Source of the DNA: DAIOHQ01 sp036744635
GTDB lineage: Bacteria; Planctomycetota; Phycisphaerae; Tepidisphaerales; Tepidisphaeraceae
Reading direction: 5' to 3'
Assembly: GCA_036744635.1 (NCBI GenBank)
Contig: DAIOHQ010000190.1
Span: 1 to 9,798, forward strand
Length of the DNA: 9,798 nt
The translations under genes and the position numbers were made by a program. Within the stretch, counting starts at the first letter, position 1, and each line of letters opens with the position of its first letter. Below are positions 6,656 to 9,798 of this stretch, piece by piece. A model generated the notes under the pieces. That model had not been told where the DNA came from. It saw only the letters and a list, made by a program, of their open reading frames with translations, and made no database searches.

Positions 6656-8704
6656 TCATTTTCCCACCGGATCAACCGCGGGCGGCGCCGGCTCGGCAGG
6701 GGGGGTGGGGGTTTCGCCGGGCTTGGTCTGCTTGGGGGGTTGGGCGGGGCGATAGTTCAGGCGGGTCACCACCGAATCGTAGGTGAACCAGTCGCCCTGC
6801 AGAGAGGTGCGCATCATTTGCGAGAGTTGCTCGTCGATGCGCATGTTCACGAAAGGCCTGGTCTCGTCGGTGAAGAGCGTGGTCACCGCATCCAGCTCGA
6901 CCACCATCGCCTTGCCGGCCTCGGGGAGGCCGATGGTCCGAATCGGATGCGGGTTGGACTTGGAGGCGACCTCCAACAGCTTGAACGCCTCGCTGATGAA
7001 CAGCAGCTTGGAGGGGCCGGTGACATCGACGTTGTCGATTTTGGCCTCGGCATCAGCGCGGAAGGCATTGGTGGTGAGCATTTTCTCCCGCTCCCCCTGC
7101 CCCCCCTCCGCGTTGGCCGCGGCCTGGAGGCTGCCGAGCTTTTTGGCGGAATCTTCAAGCTTGGCGGCGGCTTCTTTGGCCTTTTCAAATCCCAGCCGCT
7201 TTTTCACATCCTGCTCGACCTGGTTCTGCACCTCGGCGATGGTGGCCGGGGCGTGGCTGGGTTCGAGGTCGGTGAGGCGGAAGATGTAGATGTTGTTGTC
7301 CTTGTCGGTCAGTGGGGCAGACGGCTTCCACGCCGCCAGCAGCATGGGATTTCTTGCCTCCGCTGAGTCAGGGGAGAAGAACTTGTCGGCGAACATCGCA
7401 TAGGTGGGGAAGGGAATGCCGCGGTATTCGGCGTCGCCGATTCCCTTCAGCGCCTTGAGGTCTTTCTGCGAAAGATAGCCGGTCTTGAGATCCTGGGCAG
7501 AGACGCGCACGTCGAACTGCTTTTGAATCATGTCGGCCAGGTTGTGCAGATATTCGTATTGGTCATATCCGACGCCCAGCGATGAAACGGGGGCGGTGGT
7601 GGCCGAGCGTTTGGCCTGGAAGGCCTTGAAGTCGGCGCTCATCACCGAGGCGATGCGCTCGCGGATGTCCTGCTGTAGCTTGTCGGCCTCCGGCTTGACC
7701 AGCAGTTCCTTGATCTGGTCGCGCACCTGCTCGAAGGGCTGGATTGCCGGCTGTGTGCTGGCCTGAGACGTCGGCGCGGTGGCGGGCTGGCTGGACGGTC
7801 CCAGCATCAGCTCGGCGGTGGTAGGGGCGGGCTTGGTGGCAGGGGGGGTGGGGAAATCGGCCTTGTGCTCACCGTAGTAGATCCGCTCGGCCACATCCCA
7901 GTCGTACTCGCTGTTTTTCGCCTTCACCGCCTGTACCACCGCATCGCGCGAGATGGTGATGAACTGCAGCTTCACGCGGTTGGGATAGCGATAGCCAAAG
8001 CCGAACGGGTTGGCCGAGAGCTTGAGCTTTTGCGGGTCCTGAATTCCGTTGATGGTATCGGAGTCCTCCAGGGCGTAATCGCGAAACTGCTTGTCCACTT
8101 CCTGGGTGGTGGGAGCGACGGCGGCGGCGAAGCCGTTGGCGGAAAGCTCGACGAGGTTCAGGCGAATCGTTTGATATTCCTCGGCCAGGGCGTGCTCGCG
8201 CTGGGGGTCGCTGACCTTGACGATGCTGGCGGCGCGCTCGTAGGCGCCTTTCACCAGGAACAGGTGGGTGAGCATCTGCCGGAGGTTGGCGGCCGCGTCG
8301 GTCTGCAGAGCGCCTGGGCCGTCCAAACCAAAATCATTCACGAGCAGCGTCTCGATCGAGTCGCGGCTGACGGAGATGCCCATCTTCTCGGCCTCTTTGA
8401 TCAACAATATGTACATTTCGCGATGGCCGTCGATTTCCTGCATGGCCCGCGGCCCGAGCATCTGCTGCAGCAGGTATCCCATCGACATGCCGTTTTTGCC
8501 GATGCTCATGTGCTGAAGCTGTTGCCATTCGCGGTGTGCGTTCTCGGTTTCGTTGGCGTTGAGCACGTCTTTTCCGAAGTATCCTTCGACCCGGTCGCGG
8601 TTGGCGCCTGTGCGAGCGTTGTTGGGCAGGATGAAGACGATCATCAGGCCGGCGGCGAAGATGGCCATCAATTTTTTCTGATTTCGCTGGAAAAACTTGT
8701 ACAT
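6656..8704 (-). CDS. Membrane-anchored PpiD/SurA-like folding factor without visible parvulin core
   Basis: This 682-residue protein starts MYKFFQRNQKK, then one membrane helix (about 11-27), giving the N-in, periplasm-out topology of PpiD. Residues 35-210 are helical with a SurA_N-like chaperone look (REMYILLIKEAEKMGISVS, then EVDKQFRDY at 202-210). RVKLQFITISRD (243-254) followed by ERIYYGEHKADF (273-284) matches the PpiD segment that normally leads into the parvulin domain. Here it runs instead into a Pro/Thr/Ser/Ala linker (285-323). The last third (YIFRLTDLEP at 473-482, then a long Lys/Ala/Glu helix) looks like a PpiD C-terminal region. The tail is Pro-rich. The likely role is a holdase or chaperone for exported proteins; isomerase activity is doubtful. 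The ATG at 8704 has AAGGA 5 nt upstream, and the longer open frame upstream translates intergenic repeats. Confidence 0.8.
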   Translation of the reverse strand: MYKFFQRNQKKLMAIFAAGLMIVFILPNNARTGANRDRVEGYFGKDVLNANETENAHREWQQLQHMSIGKNGMSMGYLLQQMLGPRAMQEIDGHREMYILLIKEAEKMGISVSRDSIETLLVNDFGLDGPGALQTDAAANLRQMLTHLFLVKGAYERAASIVKVSDPQREHALAEEYQTIRLNLVELSANGFAAAVAPTTQEVDKQFRDYALEDSDTINGIQDPQKLKLSANPFGFGYRYPNRVKLQFITISRDAVVQAVKAKNSEYDWDVAERIYYGEHKADFPTPPATKPAPTTAELMLGPSSQPATAPTSQASTQPAIQPFEQVRDQIKELLVKPEADKLQQDIRERIASVMSADFKAFQAKRSATTAPVSSLGVGYDQYEYLHNLADMIQKQFDVRVSAQDLKTGYLSQKDLKALKGIGDAEYRGIPFPTYAMFADKFFSPDSAEARNPMLLAAWKPSAPLTDKDNNIYIFRLTDLEPSHAPATIAEVQNQVEQDVKKRLGFEKAKEAAAKLEDSAKKLGSLQAAANAEGGQGEREKMLTTNAFRADAEAKIDNVDVTGPSKLLFISEAFKLLEVASKSNPHPIRTIGLPEAGKAMVVELDAVTTLFTDETRPFVNMRIDEQLSQMMRTSLQGDWFTYDSVVTRLNYRPAQPPKQTKPGETPTPPAEPAPPAVDPVGK

Positions 8705-8709
8705 GCAAA

Positions 8710-8714
8710 TCCTT
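8710..8714 (-). promoter_or_regulatory. Shine-Dalgarno deciding the PpiD-like start
   Basis: AAGGA on the minus strand lies 5 nt before the ATG at 8704. The protein that follows opens with the basic stretch and membrane helix expected of the family. This excludes the start up to 140 codons further upstream that the open frame would allow. Confidence 0.75.
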
Positions 8715-8728
8715 AAAAGGGGTGGGAC

Positions 8729-8757
8729 ACTATAGAAAGGATCATCTTCGCGAACAA
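8729..8757 (-). promoter_or_regulatory. Candidate promoter of the PpiD-like gene
   Basis: On the minus strand, TTGTTC (8757-8752, 3 of 6) is followed after 17 nt by TATAGT (8734-8729, 5 of 6). Transcription would start near 8722, giving a leader of about 18 nt that contains the AAGGA site. A GGGACA box (8724-8729, plus-strand reading) overlaps the end of the -10 box, and further GGGACAT boxes lie upstream. Confidence 0.42.
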
Positions 8758-8795
8758 GCGGGGGGAAGGGCGCGGAGAGAGTGAAAATGAAATGT

Positions 8796-8900
8796 GGGAC
8801 ATTTGGGGACATTTTGGGACATGAGGTTGCTGTTAGTCCAGTGGTTTTGGGCAGTTGTGGAGAGGAGGGCATTTGGGACATTTTCTGGGGAGTGGGACAT
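8796..8900 (+). repeat. Five GGGACAT boxes, three at exact 10-bp spacing
   Basis: GGGACAT begins at 8796, 8806, 8816, 8875 and 8894, always in the same orientation. The first three are spaced exactly 10 bp apart, about one helical turn. A GGGACA variant at 8724-8729 touches the -10 box of the PpiD-like gene. The array could be a set of protein-binding boxes or one of the dispersed intergenic repeats. Confidence 0.85.
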
Positions 8901-8922
8901 TGGGAGCGGCGGGGAGGAGGGG

Positions 8923-8960
8923 ATTGCAAATTGAAAATTGAAAAATGCAAATTGCAAAAT
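8923..8960 (+). repeat. AT-rich TTGAAAA/TTGCAAA heptad tract
   Basis: About 38 bases consist of near-heptad units (TTGCAAA, TTGAAAA, TTGAAAAA, TGCAAA, TTGCAAAA). The tract is strikingly AT-rich between G-rich flanks. Phased A-tracts of this kind can bend DNA or ease melting. I recall similar wording as an intergenic repeat in planctomycetes and verrucomicrobia. Confidence 0.8.
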
Positions 8961-8991
8961 GGGGAGTGGGCGCGGGGGTTGTCGGGAGTCA

Positions 8992-9023
8992 GTTGTCCGT
9001 GGTCCGTTGTCCGTGGTCCGTTG
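8992..9023 (+). repeat. 14-bp tandem repeat, 2.3 copies
   Basis: GTTGTCCGTGGTCC occurs at 8992-9005 and again without change at 9006-9019, followed by the first four bases of a third copy. Each unit itself contains two related halves (GTTGTCC and GTGGTCC), so the base period is 7. That period matches the AT-rich tract just upstream. Confidence 0.9.
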
Positions 9024-9062
9024 CAGGTCGTCATAATGCGTGCCTCCATATAACGGGGGATG

Positions 9063-9090
9063 TTGCGCGGTTGCCGCGCCGGGCGCGCAA
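9063..9090. repeat. GC-rich palindrome, copy 1
   Basis: TTGCGCG (9063-9069) is the inverse complement of CGCGCAA (9084-9090), giving a 7-bp stem with a 14-nt loop. The last 15 bases (9076-9090) recur exactly at 9241-9255. Confidence 0.75.
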
Positions 9091-9110
9091 CACCTGTGGG
9101 AGGGTTTGGC

Positions 9111-9138
9111 CACAGATGGGGCACAGATTTTCACAGAT
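9111..9138 (+). repeat. Three CACAGAT boxes
   Basis: CACAGAT begins at 9111, 9122 and 9132, with steps of 11 and 10 bp. CTGTGG at 9094-9099 is an inverse complement of CCACAG at 9110-9115, so a small hairpin precedes the series. The wording resembles a repeat I recall from intergenic regions of related phyla. Confidence 0.75.
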
Positions 9139-9227
9139 GCTGGATTGGGCGGGAGTTAGGCGCGAAGAGGGGGAAGAGGCGAAGCGAAAAAAAATCTGTA
9201 TTCTGGGGATTTTGTGGTTTTTAGGCG

Positions 9228-9270
9228 TTGCGCTGGCGGCGCGCCGGGCGCGCAATTGCGGAGTTGCGCG
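9228..9270. repeat. GC-rich palindrome, copy 2, with extra half-site
   Basis: TTGCGC (9228-9233) pairs with GCGCAA (9250-9255), and the 15 bases at 9241-9255 are identical to those ending copy 1. CGCAATTGCG (9251-9260) is a perfect palindrome, and a further TTGCGCG half-site follows at 9264-9270. Confidence 0.75.
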
Positions 9271-9392
9271 CGGGGATTTGACGGGGGACGGGGGGAGAGC
9301 GGAGGGGAAGAATTGCGGTTGTTTCCTGGTCGGAGGATTTATTCTGTCCGGTTTGGCGGTGGCCGGCAACTTACTTGTAGGATGGAGCGTGA

Positions 9393-9798
9393 ATGAACGA
9401 CATCGAGCTTCTGCAGCGATACCTCCGCGAGAAGGACCAGCAGGCGTTTGCCGAACTGGTTGGCCGGCACCTGGCCTGGGTGTATTCGGCGGCGCTGCGC
9501 CAAGTGGGCGATGCCCATCTGGCCGAGGCTGTGACGCAGGGGGTGTTTTTGGCTCTGGTGCGGCAGGCCGACAAGCTGACGCGCGGCGTGGTGTTGACGG
9601 GCTGGCTCTTCGGCGTGACCCGCTGCGCCGCGGCCATGGCGCTGCGTTCGAAAATCCGGCGGGACAAACATGAACAGCAGGCGGCGGCAATGAACTTGGA
9701 AATACAAGAGCCGATGAGCGAGGAGCGGTGGCGGGAGTTGGCCCCGCTGCTGGATGAGCTGGTGGAGAAGCTGGGGAAGCGGGATCGGGTGGCGGTGC
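9393..9798 (+). CDS. ECF sigma factor (RNA polymerase sigma-70 family), cut by window end
   Basis: The first 135 residues of an extracytoplasmic-function sigma factor are present; the gene runs off the window. Region 2, which binds core RNA polymerase and the -10 element, covers about residues 6-92. It includes LLQRYLREKDQQAFAELV, VTQGVFLALVRQAD (48-60), GWLFGVTRCAAAM and the basic RSKIRR stretch (85-90). A linker follows, then the start of region 4 (ELAPLLDELVEKLGKRDRVAV), which would read the -35 element. The form matches the large ECF groups of Planctomycetes and Acidobacteria, some of which carry C-terminal extensions that would lie outside the window. GGAG (9384-9387) is 5 nt before the ATG. 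No anti-sigma gene lies upstream, so any partner must be downstream. Confidence 0.92.
   Translation, partial: MNDIELLQRYLREKDQQAFAELVGRHLAWVYSAALRQVGDAHLAEAVTQGVFLALVRQADKLTRGVVLTGWLFGVTRCAAAMALRSKIRRDKHEQQAAAMNLEIQEPMSEERWRELAPLLDELVEKLGKRDRVAV

Larger units (their letters stand above)
8705..9392. other. Divergent intergenic repeat island
   Basis: These 688 bases separate the minus-strand PpiD-like gene from the plus-strand sigma factor. I find no credible gene: open frames here translate repeats and lack ribosome binding sites. In order, the region carries GGGACAT boxes (8796-8900), an AT-rich heptad tract (8923-8960), a 14-bp tandem repeat (8992-9023), a GC palindrome (9063-9090), CACAGAT boxes (9111-9138) and a second copy of the GC palindrome (9228-9270). 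The plus strand is strongly purine- and G-rich. From 9271 to 9392 I see only the sigma-factor ribosome binding site and no convincing promoter for it. Confidence 0.75.

Noticed and set aside
7865..8716. 283-codon plus-strand open frame opposite the PpiD-like gene
   Set aside because: It is the mirror of a real gene with a membrane anchor and ribosome binding site. Its own start has no signal and the product matches nothing.
8705..9124. 140-codon N-terminal extension of the PpiD-like protein
   Set aside because: It translates the GGGACAT, AT-heptad and 14-mer repeats. The ATG at 8704 has AAGGA and begins the expected membrane anchor.
8796..9138. CRISPR array or replication-origin iterons
   Set aside because: Units are 7-14 bp with spacers too short and uneven for CRISPR, and no cas, dnaA, dnaN or rep gene is near. 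The boxes do not match the DnaA box.

Overview
The window looks like a chromosomal segment from a high-GC planctomycete, most likely in or near the Phycisphaerae. This placement is inferred from gene style and from the kinds of intergenic repeat, not from a database search. Supporting signs are an ECF sigma factor of the type common in Planctomycetes and Acidobacteria, a PpiD-like anchored protein with a Pro/Thr/Ser linker, a YhaM-like OB-HD nuclease, G-rich non-coding stretches, and several families of short palindromic or tandem repeats in the gaps. I see no transposase, integrase, CRISPR array, phage gene or recognisable defence locus.

Layout. (1) 1-3787, plus strand: mutS (mismatch recognition ATPase), with a candidate promoter just upstream, is followed after 10 nt by an alpha/beta hydrolase whose Shine-Dalgarno overlaps the mutS stop. 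The two probably form one transcript. (2) 3788-4155: a non-coding gap carrying two REP-like palindromes in inverted orientation that differ only by pair-preserving changes. (3) 4156-4863: a class I SAM-dependent methyltransferase with an ambiguous start. (4) 4864-5224: a non-coding leader, then 5225-6382, a YhaM-like OB-fold/HD 3'-5' exoribonuclease. (5) 6444-6516, minus strand: tRNA-Lys(CUU) with a good promoter. (6) 6562-6649: a long imperfect hairpin made of GGCACGAA-type units. (7) 6656-8704, minus strand: a membrane-anchored PpiD/SurA-like periplasmic folding factor with no visible parvulin core. (8) 8705-9392: a 690-nt divergent intergenic region packed with at least five unrelated short repeat families. 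(9) 9393 to the window end, plus strand: the first 135 residues of an ECF sigma factor.

Most genes are housekeeping functions: DNA repair, RNA turnover, decoding, envelope protein folding and transcription control. Apart from the mutS-hydrolase pair they do not form an obvious pathway. I did not find a convincing new multi-gene system. The most unusual content is in the non-coding DNA: the REP-like pair, the GGCACGAA hairpin, and the composite repeat island between the PpiD-like gene and the sigma factor, which includes GGGACAT boxes at an exact 10-bp period. The catalytically odd alpha/beta hydrolase and the PpiD-like protein that seems to have lost its isomerase domain also deserve a check.
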